From: an uncultured Lachnospiraceae bacterium
GTDB lineage: Bacteria; Bacillota; Clostridia; Lachnospirales; Lachnospiraceae
Assembly (NCBI GenBank): GCA_910586645.1
Contig: CAJUIS010000034.1
Location: 17,649 to 23,143 of the forward strand
Length of the DNA: 5,495 bases
Direction: 5' to 3'
This document shows positions 1-5,495 of the stretch, in pieces. Each line of letters begins with the position of its first letter. The stretch's first letter is position 1. The notes beneath the pieces are model-generated. The model was not told the DNA's origin, made no database searches, and saw nothing but the letters and a program-made list of their open reading frames with translations. Position numbers and translations under genes: made by a program.

Positions 1-332
1 GTCAGGCAATGAATGAACTGCTTGGAGAAGCATACGAAATCTCTATGGCCCACTCCGGCCTGGCGGCAATTCGAACCATTGTCCTAAACCGCCCGGATCT
101 GATCCTTCTGGACTATGAAATGCCCGTCTGTGACGGAAAACAGGTATTGGAAATGATTCGTTCCGATAAAGACATCGCCGATATTCCAGTTATCTTTTTA
201 ACCGGAAAAGTTGACAAACAGAGCATTAAAAACGTACTCGCCTTAAAACCTGCCGGGTATCTGTCAAAAACATTGAATCCTCTGGATATTAAGAAAAACA
301 TTGATGAATATTTCAAAAAGCTTCAAAAATAA
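1..332 (+). CDS. Response regulator receiver domain (5'-truncated by window edge)
   Basis: This is the C-terminal part of a CheY-like receiver (REC) domain, the phosphorylation-controlled switch of two-component signalling. The reading frame is open to the left edge. The ATG at position 9 is probably internal, because the first beta strand and the acidic pair that binds Mg2+ are missing. Counting from that Met, the phospho-acceptor is Asp35 in the LILLDYEMP motif, the switch Thr is Thr65 in VIFLTGK, and the conserved Lys is Lys87 in GYLSK. The protein ends soon after the last helix, so the REC domain is the C-terminal or only domain. No DNA-binding output domain follows. It may be a stand-alone CheY/Spo0F-type regulator or the end of a larger multidomain sensor, and the missing 5' part would decide. 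The gene ends with TAA just before a terminator hairpin and converges on the zinc-ribbon gene. Confidence 0.9.
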   Translation, partial: QAMNELLGEAYEISMAHSGLAAIRTIVLNRPDLILLDYEMPVCDGKQVLEMIRSDKDIADIPVIFLTGKVDKQSIKNVLALKPAGYLSKTLNPLDIKKNIDEYFKKLQK

Positions 333-377
333 ATCCTGCTTGACAGGAAATTCAGAATTGTTTTAAAAGAAAAGAAG

Positions 378-420
378 GCTCTCTGACGCACAAAATGTTT
401 ACAGTGCGCAGAGAGCTTTT
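378..420. terminator. Bidirectional intrinsic terminator between convergent genes
   Basis: An inverted repeat pairs 378-390 with 405-416: a 12-bp stem with one bulged A at 386 and a loop of about 14 nt. TTTT follows on the + strand at 417-420. On the - strand the stem is followed by a pyrimidine-rich T tract (complement of about 361-377). It lies between the receiver-domain gene (+) and the zinc-ribbon gene (-) and can serve both. Confidence 0.8.
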
Positions 421-424
421 AAAA

Positions 425-997
425 TTAAACTCTTTTCTTTCCCTTAATCGCCGATACAAAAGCCAGAACTGTAGCTAAAACAAAGAGATAAAAGCCAATT
501 GCATATTTGTACATAACAAAATAGCTGTTTGCCTCTCCTACGGCCCAGAAGCAAAGTCCCAGCATAAACGCCATCCAGATACATCCGATTAAAGAAAGTT
601 TTGGATGATTCGTCAACTGGAAAATCAGAAATACTATAATAAATACAACGGTTGCGATGCCTAATGCTCCGATTTCCCCTTCTTCCATTAAACGGAAAAA
701 GTTAAAGCTTCCGTCTTCCTCTCCAAAGACTCTTCCAAGCTGCGCCAGTTTATCGCTGGCCAGTTTTACCCAGTTTAAAAACAGGCTGAGAAGCGCAAGC
801 GCACCGGAAACAAGTCCCATCGTTTTAAATGTTCCCATGCCTGCTGCGGCTCCTGCTCCAGGCGCTCTGTTGAAAGGAATGTTTCCCATTCCGCCTGCCG
901 GAGGGATATTTGCCGCTCCCATATCTGCCTTTGTCCCGCATTCCGGACAAAATGTTGCATTATCCACTAACTCTTTCCCACAATTGTTACAAAACAT
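425..997 (-). CDS. Zinc-ribbon domain-containing multi-pass membrane protein
   Basis: This is a 190-residue protein of unknown function. Residues 3-20 form a zinc ribbon with two CxxC knuckles (C3-C6 and C17-C20) of the kind found at the N terminus of many Firmicute membrane proteins. A flexible Gly/Ala/Pro/Met-rich linker follows (about 24-56). Four hydrophobic segments come next, at about 59-77, 111-128, 134-153 and 165-184, and the protein ends in a basic tail (KGKKR). An acidic stretch (about 92-108) lies between the first and second segments. The ribbon is probably cytoplasmic. The start is well supported: an AAAGGAG ribosome binding site lies 6 nt upstream of the ATG, with a plausible promoter behind it. 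The gene appears to be monocistronic, ending at the shared terminator and divergent from the flavodiiron gene. The family is recognisable only at the level of the zinc ribbon, and no specific role can be assigned. Confidence 0.88.
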   Translation of the reverse strand: MFCNNCGKELVDNATFCPECGTKADMGAANIPPAGGMGNIPFNRAPGAGAAAGMGTFKTMGLVSGALALLSLFLNWVKLASDKLAQLGRVFGEEDGSFNFFRLMEEGEIGALGIATVVFIIVFLIFQLTNHPKLSLIGCIWMAFMLGLCFWAVGEANSYFVMYKYAIGFYLFVLATVLAFVSAIKGKKRV

Positions 998-1057
998 TTT
1001 TCTCTCCTTTACACTTTTGCCTGTGATCAGTGACTATGAGTTTCCACCCATGTATAT

Positions 1058-1086
1058 ATTCTATAAAAAGAATGTCGAAAAAGCAA
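1058..1086 (-). promoter_or_regulatory. Putative sigma-A promoter of the zinc-ribbon gene
   Basis: Read on the - strand, TTGCTT (1081-1086) and TAGAAT (1058-1063) are separated by exactly 17 nt. Transcription would start near 1051 and give a leader of about 54 nt before the ATG at 997. The region is AT-rich, so chance matches are possible, but the spacing and the distance to the gene are good. Confidence 0.5.
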
Positions 1087-1125
1087 GAAAAATCTGTTAT
1101 GGAAGAATGTTTGAAAGATTTATTT

Positions 1126-1225
1126 TTAAATTGCAGCAAAGAATTCATTGCAACGACCGTCTCTTGTATGCTATAATGTCCTGGTTCTTATTTTGGAAAT
1201 TTTTATACATTAAAATGCAGCAAAG
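1126..1225 (+). repeat. Imperfect 16-bp direct repeat flanking the fprA promoter
   Basis: The 16-mer TTAAATTGCAGCAAAG (1126-1141) recurs as TTAAAATGCAGCAAAG (1210-1225) with one mismatch, 84 bp start to start. The first copy lies just upstream of the -35 box; the second overlaps the ribosome binding site. The core TGCAGCAAAG also occurs once inside the coding region (2253-2262), so part of the similarity could be chance. Confidence 0.45.
1148..1177 (+). promoter_or_regulatory. Sigma-A promoter with extended -10 for the flavodiiron gene
   Basis: TTGCAA (1148-1153) is followed after 18 nt by a perfect TATAAT (1172-1177). TGC sits directly before the -10 box (1169-1171), giving the extended -10 (TGn) form. 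Transcription should begin near 1184, leaving a leader of about 53 nt. The AAAGGAG ribosome binding site at 1222-1228 is 8 nt before the ATG. Confidence 0.8.
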
Positions 1226-1236
1226 GAGAGATAAAA

Positions 1237-2394
1237 ATGGAGATTACAAACGATATCAGATACGCAGGCGTCAATGACCATGAAGTGGATCTTTTTGAAG
1301 GACAGTTTACCGTAGAACATGGAATGGCTTATAATTCTTATGTTATCATGGATGAAAAGATTGCTGTTTTTGATACAGTCGATGCCCGTTTTGGAGAAGA
1401 ATGGCTTGCAAACGCGGCTTCTGTCTTTGGCTCCCGCCAGCCGGATTATTTGATTATACAACATATGGAACCGGATCATTCCGCAAACATTGTAAAATTT
1501 ATGGAAACATACCCAGATGCAAAAATTGCAGCAAGCGCAAAGGCGTTTTCTATGATGAAACAGTTTTACGGCTCTGACTTTTCCGACAGGCAGGTTGTTT
1601 TAAAGGACGGAGATACTCTTTCTTTAGGAAAGCACAGCCTGACATTTATCGCCGCCCCTATGGTGCACTGGCCGGAAGTCCTTGTTACTTATGACGCCTG
1701 TGACAAAGTTCTTTTTTCCGCTGACGGATTTGGAAAATTCGGAGCCCTGGACATTGAGGAAGACTGGGCCTGCGAAGCCCGCCGCTACTACTTTGGCATC
1801 GTTGGAAAATTTGGCGCACAGGTACAGAATCTTCTGAAAAAAGCCGCCGGACTGGACATTCAGACTATCTGTCCGCTTCACGGACCGGTTTTAAAAGAAA
1901 ATCTTTCTTATTATATAGGTCTTTACAATACCTGGTCCTCTTATTCCGCCGAGACAAAAGGCGTTACGATTGCCTATGCTTCCGCTTACGGCAATACAAA
2001 AAAAGCCGCTGAACTTCTGGCTGAAAAACTGTATGAAAAAGGCTGCCCAAAAGTCGCCTTAAACGATCTCGCCCGCTGTGACATGGCGGAAGCGGTTGAA
2101 GACGCTTTCCGTTATGAGAAACTGGCGCTCGCCTCTCCAACTTATAACGGAGATGTATTTCCGTTCATGCGTGAATTCATCCATGACTTAAAAGAACGGA
2201 ATTATCAAAACCGCACCATTGGACTGATTGAAAACGGTTCCTGGGCGCCCACTGCAGCAAAGACCATGCAAAAAATGCTGGAAAGCTGCAAAAACTTAAA
2301 CTTTACCAATACTACGGTAAAAATTATGTCTGCTTTAGATGAAGACAGCCTTGCAATGATTGACGCAATGGCAGAAGAACTCTGCAGCGATTAA
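1237..2394 (+). CDS. fprA: FprA-family A-type flavoprotein (flavodiiron protein)
   Basis: This is a 385-residue cytoplasmic flavodiiron protein. The family reduces O2 to water and/or NO to N2O, usually with electrons from rubredoxin, and protects anaerobes from oxidative or nitrosative stress. Residues 1 to about 240 form the metallo-beta-lactamase-like diiron domain. All expected iron ligands are present: H76, E78, D80 and H81 in QHMEPDHSAN, then H144 (MVHWPE), D163 (SADGF) and H215 (CPLHGP). Residues about 243-385 form the FMN-binding flavodoxin domain, with the phosphate loop YASAYGNTKKA (247-257), the SPTYNGD loop (300-306) and ENGSW (332-336). There is no extra C-terminal rubredoxin or flavin reductase domain, so this is the minimal class A form, and its electron partner must be encoded elsewhere. 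The gene has its own promoter, a strong ribosome binding site and a terminator right after it, so it is probably a single-gene unit. Whether O2 or NO is the main substrate cannot be read from the sequence. Confidence 0.96.
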   Translation: MEITNDIRYAGVNDHEVDLFEGQFTVEHGMAYNSYVIMDEKIAVFDTVDARFGEEWLANAASVFGSRQPDYLIIQHMEPDHSANIVKFMETYPDAKIAASAKAFSMMKQFYGSDFSDRQVVLKDGDTLSLGKHSLTFIAAPMVHWPEVLVTYDACDKVLFSADGFGKFGALDIEEDWACEARRYYFGIVGKFGAQVQNLLKKAAGLDIQTICPLHGPVLKENLSYYIGLYNTWSSYSAETKGVTIAYASAYGNTKKAAELLAEKLYEKGCPKVALNDLARCDMAEAVEDAFRYEKLALASPTYNGDVFPFMREFIHDLKERNYQNRTIGLIENGSWAPTAAKTMQKMLESCKNLNFTNTTVKIMSALDEDSLAMIDAMAEELCSD

Positions 2395-2403
2395 ACAGTT
2401 CAA

Positions 2404-2430
2404 AAGCCCCTGCATAAACTGCAGGGGCTT
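2404..2430. terminator. Bidirectional intrinsic terminator between fprA and the SDR gene
   Basis: A perfect 11-bp GC-rich stem (2404-2414 pairing with 2420-2430) encloses a 5-nt loop. It lies 9 nt after the fprA stop and 8 nt past the SDR stop on the opposite strand. On the - strand the hairpin ends in TTTT. On the + strand the T tract is weak and offset (TTTT at 2437-2440). It therefore looks best for the - strand operon and usable for both. Confidence 0.85.
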
Positions 2431-2438
2431 GCTGAATT

Positions 2439-3152
2439 TTAGGGTTTCTTTTTGATGCGGTGAATCTGGGGCTTTAATACAAGCTCCGACACTACAAGTC
2501 CGTCTCGCTGATTTAAAACGCAGGCGACTGCTTCTGCAATTTCCTGTGGCATAAGATAGGATGCCTCTTCTTCTCCCACTGTAAAATCTGCATTTCGATA
2601 AAGGTCTGTTTTTGTCATATCCGGATATATTGTGGTAACTTTCACGCCATATTTCCGCGTTTCATCAAACAGGCTTTCCGCGAAGCTTGCGAGTCCCGCT
2701 TTTGTTGCGCCATATGCGCATCCGTGCGGACTGGATTTTTTCGCCGTTACGGAAGCTATATTAATGACATATCCCTGATTCTTTTTTAAATCGCGCAAAA
2801 GCTGCTGGGTAAGAATCATCGGCGCCTCAAGGTTTGTCCTGACCATCTGCCGTATCTTCTTCGGATTTAATTCTTCATGCATGCCATAATAGGCCGTTCC
2901 TGCGTTGTTGACCAGAATGCAGACGCGGTTTTCTGACGCAATCTTTTTTATCTGAGGCAGCAGGCTCTGCATATCTGTGATATCACAGACCAGCGGATAA
3001 AACCTGTCTGTTTCCAGTTCTTCTGCCTGGAATTTTAACCGGTCAAAATTTCTTCCTATTCCAAATACCCGGTATCCCATACCGCAAAGCGTCCTGCTGA
3101 TTTCAAATCCAATGCCGGAAGACGCTCCTGTCACAATCGCTGCATCACACAT
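2439..3152 (-). CDS. Short-chain dehydrogenase/reductase (SDR), NAD(P)-dependent
   Basis: This is a 237-residue classical SDR with a Rossmann fold. Counting from the ATG at 3152, the dinucleotide-binding motif TGASSGIG is at 8-15. Arg34 (GIGRN), after the second strand, suggests a preference for NADP(H). Asp57 (CDIT) contacts adenine, and NNAG is at 82-85. The catalytic tetrad is complete: Asn107, Ser134, Tyr147 and Lys151 (YxxxK in AYGATKAG). The usual PG motif after the sixth strand is replaced by YPD (about 176-178). The substrate is unknown. An alternative GTG start at 3164 would add four residues. The ATG is preferred because a GAGGA site (3158-3162) lies 5 nt upstream and the motif spacing from the N terminus is typical. 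The ATG overlaps the stop of the SPL-family gene by 8 nt, a sign of translational coupling. This is the last gene of the four-gene operon. Confidence 0.92.
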   Translation of the reverse strand: MCDAAIVTGASSGIGFEISRTLCGMGYRVFGIGRNFDRLKFQAEELETDRFYPLVCDITDMQSLLPQIKKIASENRVCILVNNAGTAYYGMHEELNPKKIRQMVRTNLEAPMILTQQLLRDLKKNQGYVINIASVTAKKSSPHGCAYGATKAGLASFAESLFDETRKYGVKVTTIYPDMTKTDLYRNADFTVGEEEASYLMPQEIAEAVACVLNQRDGLVVSELVLKPQIHRIKKKP

Positions 3153-4182
3153 AATTTTCCTCACTTATGCTTTTCCAGAAAAAAATCTTTTCTTCCGGAA
3201 TTTTTTCTTGTAACCTGTCAGACATAAACCGTTCCATCCGTTCCGCCAATTCTCTGGGATACTGATACACGCCTCCAATGTTTTGATATGGAAACTGAGC
3301 CACTGCAGAATACGGTTCATTTTTTTTCATTCTTTTCAAATAGTCCTGTGAAATTCGAAAAACCCCAACGCTTACATCTGAAATTTTGTCCATGTCAATT
3401 TCAGAAAACACAGACTCCAACATAGCCTCGTAATGCTTTTCCCAATCCGTGCAATAAACCATCGGATCAAAACAAAGACGGACGGAAAATCCACGTAAAA
3501 CCGCTTCTGCCGCACAGCCAATCCGTTGTTTTAAAGAGGGTGTGTTGTGTTCACAGGAACGTATAATGGCTTCCGGAGAAAGCGTAAATGCATAAATTAC
3601 CTGCGAAACAGGATTTTGTTTCATCCAGATTTTATTTGCCGACTTTGTCCGGATCTCAAGATTCAGATTTTCCTGCCTTTTTGCAAACTGCGTCCAAGCC
3701 TCCACATATCCGGTGACCTCTTCCATCGCTGGCAAATCTGTATCATAAGAAACGCAAAGATATACAGGATGGTTTTTTAACAGATTCTCTGTTTCGAAAA
3801 AAATGTCTTCTAAATTGACGAATATCACAATATTTCCGGAAGGATACATACCTTTCAGGTAACAATACTCGCAATCGTAGATACAGTTCATCATACAGGA
3901 GGCATAATAAAAATGCCTGTTTCCAAAATTCTGGCAAACGGGCGCTCCCTTATAAATAAGATTGCCCTGTTTAACGGCAAGGAGCAGATTCTGTGTCTGA
4001 TGCTGCAATGCATAGGACTGCCCTCTTCGGCAGAATATATCTTTGTAATGATTAATTTCAATAATTTTCGCTCCCTGAAATTTATCAAGTATCTTTTGAG
4101 TCCTCAAATACCGCCACGCAGCTTTTTCAACATAAATATGAGAAAAACTCCGGCTATAATAATCTTCTTTTAAACTCTTCAA
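3145..4182 (-). CDS. SPL-family radical SAM protein (spore photoproduct lyase-like)
   Basis: This 345-residue protein resembles spore photoproduct lyase along most of its length. That enzyme uses a [4Fe-4S] cluster and S-adenosylmethionine to split the UV-induced thymine dimer of spores. Counting from the TTG at 4182, the radical SAM motif CxxxCxxC is C100, C104 and C107, and Y106 and Y108 flank the last Cys as in SPL. An extra Cys (C96) precedes the motif. Other SPL-like blocks are the N-terminal HIYVEKAAWRYL (about 15-26), IFVN (about 120-123), the TK of EIRTKS (T179-K180), and the segment around N213-TPSLKQRI. In my alignment from memory with Bacillus subtilis SPL, the hydrogen-donor Cys141 falls on Tyr146 here, with C143 three residues earlier, so true photoproduct lyase activity is doubtful. 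Both possible starts are TTG. The one at 4182 is preferred over 4230 because it overlaps the upstream gene by only 29 nt and fits the SPL N terminus. An AGAGGG site (4194-4199) lies about 11 nt upstream. Confidence 0.88.
   Translation of the reverse strand: MKSLKEDYYSRSFSHIYVEKAAWRYLRTQKILDKFQGAKIIEINHYKDIFCRRGQSYALQHQTQNLLLAVKQGNLIYKGAPVCQNFGNRHFYYASCMMNCIYDCEYCYLKGMYPSGNIVIFVNLEDIFFETENLLKNHPVYLCVSYDTDLPAMEEVTGYVEAWTQFAKRQENLNLEIRTKSANKIWMKQNPVSQVIYAFTLSPEAIIRSCEHNTPSLKQRIGCAAEAVLRGFSVRLCFDPMVYCTDWEKHYEAMLESVFSEIDMDKISDVSVGVFRISQDYLKRMKKNEPYSAVAQFPYQNIGGVYQYPRELAERMERFMSDRLQEKIPEEKIFFWKSISEENYV
3158..3162 (-). promoter_or_regulatory. Ribosome binding site deciding the SDR start
   Basis: GAGGA on the - strand lies inside the final codons of the SPL-family gene, 5 nt before the ATG at 3152. 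The alternative GTG at 3164 has no comparable site at normal distance. This arrangement favours translation of the SDR by ribosomes finishing the upstream gene. Confidence 0.6.
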
Positions 4183-4990
4183 AACAGTTCTTTCCCTCTC
4201 TTTTCCCTTTACAGGGAAGTTTCTTTTCAATATACATTTCTTCTATGAGAGACATATAATCTTTTCCGGACAATGCAAGGTAATAAATATACTGGCGGAC
4301 AGAAGCCGCCATAACACAGGAACAGTGCATATCCCTGCATATTTTTTCAGTAATTTTATCTGCGGATTGAAAAACCGCCTTTTTTTGCCCTTCCATTTGG
4401 CTTATGGCGGACAACCGATGCAGGTATTCTGCAATTTTTTCTAAATTTTTCGCTACGAGAGATTTGGCGTCTTCCAAAGTAACGTCTTTTGGATTCCCAT
4501 CATCTGATATTATTTTCAGAAAAACCATCCGGTGCGGCCCGAAAAAATAATTCCCGGCCTGATAAACTGCAGACGCTTCCATATCATAGAGAAATTCACT
4601 GTTATAACTTTCCGTTTTGGAACAGGCTTTCGCAGAAGTTATAATCTCCGCTTCTGTAAAACGATGGCAGTAAAGAAGATCCGGATAAAAAGTTTTGCCT
4701 GTCTCCGCCTCAATAATTTTATTTCCCAAAAAAATTTTGCCTTTTTCTTCTTTTCCCGCACATATTCCAACATTAATCAAAAAATCATTTTTATCTGCAT
4801 GGTATTGTGTGCAGACACTGCCAATCGCTGCAGCCGCAGCCACTGTTCCGACCCCGGTGACTGCCAAAAGGATTTGTTCCTCTTTATCTTTGAAAACCTG
4901 AAAACGTGTCTGAGACACGTCTTTTTTTAAATGATAGTATTGTATAAACGGATAAGCTTCACAATAGAGAGCTGTAAATATAAAAAGCAT
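4154..4990 (-). CDS. MTA/SAH nucleosidase-like protein (nucleoside phosphorylase fold) with C-terminal extension
   Basis: The protein has 278 residues. Residues 1 to about 190 match, at motif level, the PNP/UDP phosphorylase fold and most closely 5'-methylthioadenosine/S-adenosylhomocysteine nucleosidase. Glu11 (TALYCEAYP) sits where that enzyme has its N-terminal acidic residue. VTGVGTVAAAAA (44-55) resembles its glycine-rich purine-site loop. YDMEASAV (135-142) carries the ribose-binding ME pair, and ISDDG (161-165) holds the catalytic-type Asp (D163). The middle of the domain is shorter than in typical 230-residue nucleosidases. Residues about 193-278 are an added, mostly helical and basic tail with Cys at 218, 223, 225, 260 and 269 that I do not recognise. 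The start is firm: AGAGGA (4998-5003) lies 7 nt before the ATG. It begins 16 nt after the phosphatase stop and overlaps the SPL-family gene. A role in cleaving 5'-deoxyadenosine, MTA or a modified nucleoside is inference from context. Confidence 0.78.
   Translation of the reverse strand: MLFIFTALYCEAYPFIQYYHLKKDVSQTRFQVFKDKEEQILLAVTGVGTVAAAAAIGSVCTQYHADKNDFLINVGICAGKEEKGKIFLGNKIIEAETGKTFYPDLLYCHRFTEAEIITSAKACSKTESYNSEFLYDMEASAVYQAGNYFFGPHRMVFLKIISDDGNPKDVTLEDAKSLVAKNLEKIAEYLHRLSAISQMEGQKKAVFQSADKITEKICRDMHCSCVMAASVRQYIYYLALSGKDYMSLIEEMYIEKKLPCKGKREGKNCFEEFKRRLL
4904..4928 (+). terminator. Terminator-like hairpin inside the nucleosidase-like gene, antisense orientation
   Basis: A perfect 7-bp stem (4904-4910 with 4914-4920) with a TGA loop is followed on the + strand by C and seven T residues (4922-4928). 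This has the form of an intrinsic terminator for antisense (+ strand) transcription. On the - strand the same hairpin is followed by only four T residues, so it might weakly attenuate the sense message near codons 21-29. It lies in coding sequence and may be accidental. Confidence 0.35.
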
Positions 4991-5006
4991 AGCGGAATCC
5001 TCTGTT

Positions 5007-5465
5007 TTAGAATCTTTCTTTGATATAGTCCAAAAGAGCCGTACAGCCTTCCAGAACATCCGTATAAGTCTCGTCAAAATTTCCGGTGTACCATGGATCT
5101 GCAATGTCGCGGGGCGAATCTGCAAATGCAAGAAGCTTATGGATTTTTCCCTCTGGGTCCCCGTTTGCAATTCTTGTCATATTGCGGATATTGGCAGAAT
5201 CCATGCCGATGAGATAATCGTAGCCGGTATAGTCCGCTTTTGTCATGCGGACGGCCCGGTGAGGGACTAAGGGGATGCCCATCTGTTTTAATTTTTGGAC
5301 GGTTCCATAGTGCGGCGGGCTGCCGATTTCGTCGTTATGCGTGGCGGCAGATGCAACTTTTATCTGTTCAGATAAATTTTTTTTGTTTATAAGATGTGTC
5401 ATAACGCTTTCGCACATAGTGCTGCGGCAGATGTTGCCGTGGCAGACGAAAAGTATCTTAATCAT
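5007..5465 (-). CDS. Low-molecular-weight protein tyrosine phosphatase
   Basis: This is a complete 152-residue cytoplasmic phosphatase of the LMW-PTP/arsenate reductase fold, the normal length for the family. The P loop at the N terminus, VCHGNICRS (7-15), contains the nucleophile Cys8 and phosphate-binding Arg14 of the CX5R motif. The general acid Asp123 lies in the conserved ADPWYTG motif (122-128). The family removes phosphate from protein tyrosine (or, in some members, arginine), often opposing a tyrosine or arginine kinase; no kinase is visible here. An AAAGGA ribosome binding site (5473-5478) lies 7 nt before the ATG. It is the first visible gene of the - strand operon. The promoter is not visible in the 30 nt left of the window, so further upstream genes are possible. 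Its functional link to the nucleosidase/SPL-like/SDR genes is unknown, and it may be only a passenger of the transcript. Confidence 0.95.
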   Translation of the reverse strand: MIKILFVCHGNICRSTMCESVMTHLINKKNLSEQIKVASAATHNDEIGSPPHYGTVQKLKQMGIPLVPHRAVRMTKADYTGYDYLIGMDSANIRNMTRIANGDPEGKIHKLLAFADSPRDIADPWYTGNFDETYTDVLEGCTALLDYIKERF

Positions 5466-5495
5466 AATTTATTCCTTTCTCAAAATGCCCGAAAA

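Noticed and set aside
998..1236. Riboswitch or small RNA in the divergent intergenic region
   Set aside because: Both leaders are only about 50 nt, with no conserved-looking multi-helix structure or internal terminator. Promoters and ribosome binding sites account for the region.
657..1277. A 206-codon open frame on the + strand across the zinc-ribbon gene and the fprA promoter
   Set aside because: It is antisense to a well-supported gene, has no ribosome binding site at its start, has low-complexity composition (Ser/Pro/Ala), and runs through the promoter and start of fprA.
3145..4182. Calling the radical SAM gene splB (true spore photoproduct lyase)
   Set aside because: The family match is clear, but the donor Cys appears replaced by Tyr and the gene context is not splAB, so only a family-level name is justified.
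4991..5170. N-terminal extension of the nucleosidase-like protein by 60 residues
   Set aside because: The extension lies out of frame over the phosphatase gene and has no family similarity. The ATG at 4990 has a strong AGAGGA site 7 nt upstream and gives the expected first beta strand.
5007..5465. Arsenate reductase (ArsC) as the function of the LMW phosphatase
   Set aside because: The fold is shared, but the general-acid motif ADPWYTG is that of LMW tyrosine phosphatases, I see no C-terminal resolving Cys pair of thioredoxin-type ArsC, and no ars genes are nearby.

Overview
The window reads as chromosomal DNA from a low-to-moderate GC, spore-forming anaerobic Firmicute, most likely a clostridium of the Lachnospiraceae type. 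This is an inference. It rests on strong AGGAG-type ribosome binding sites, sigma-A-like promoters, intrinsic terminators, a flavodiiron protein typical of strict anaerobes, and a radical SAM protein of the spore photoproduct lyase (SPL) family. There are no mobile elements, tRNA or rRNA genes, or CRISPR repeats.

Layout. (1) Positions 1-332, + strand: the C-terminal part of a response-regulator receiver domain, cut by the window edge. (2) Positions 378-420: a hairpin terminator shared by convergent genes. (3) Positions 425-997, - strand: a small membrane protein with an N-terminal zinc ribbon. (4) Positions 998-1236: a divergent promoter region. (5) Positions 1237-2394, + strand: a complete A-type flavodiiron protein (FprA family), followed by a strong bidirectional hairpin terminator at 2404-2430. 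(6) Positions 5465 down to 2439, - strand: a tight four-gene operon. In transcription order it holds a low-molecular-weight protein tyrosine phosphatase, an MTA/SAH-nucleosidase-like nucleoside phosphorylase-fold protein with a Cys-containing C-terminal extension, an SPL-family radical SAM enzyme, and a short-chain dehydrogenase/reductase (SDR). The junctions are a 16-nt gap, a 29-nt overlap (with the preferred TTG start) and an 8-nt overlap, so the genes are almost certainly co-transcribed and the last three translationally coupled.

The most interesting part is this operon. The SPL-family protein keeps the CxxxCxxC radical SAM cluster and the tyrosines next to the last cluster cysteine. In my from-memory alignment, the cysteine that serves as hydrogen-atom donor in Bacillus SPL is replaced by tyrosine. 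Its coupling to a nucleosidase-like protein and an SDR suggests something other than ordinary spore DNA repair, perhaps a nucleoside- or SAM-linked modification or salvage pathway. That function is inference only.

The flavodiiron gene has a convincing extended -10 promoter of its own. It probably provides O2 or NO detoxification independent of its neighbours.
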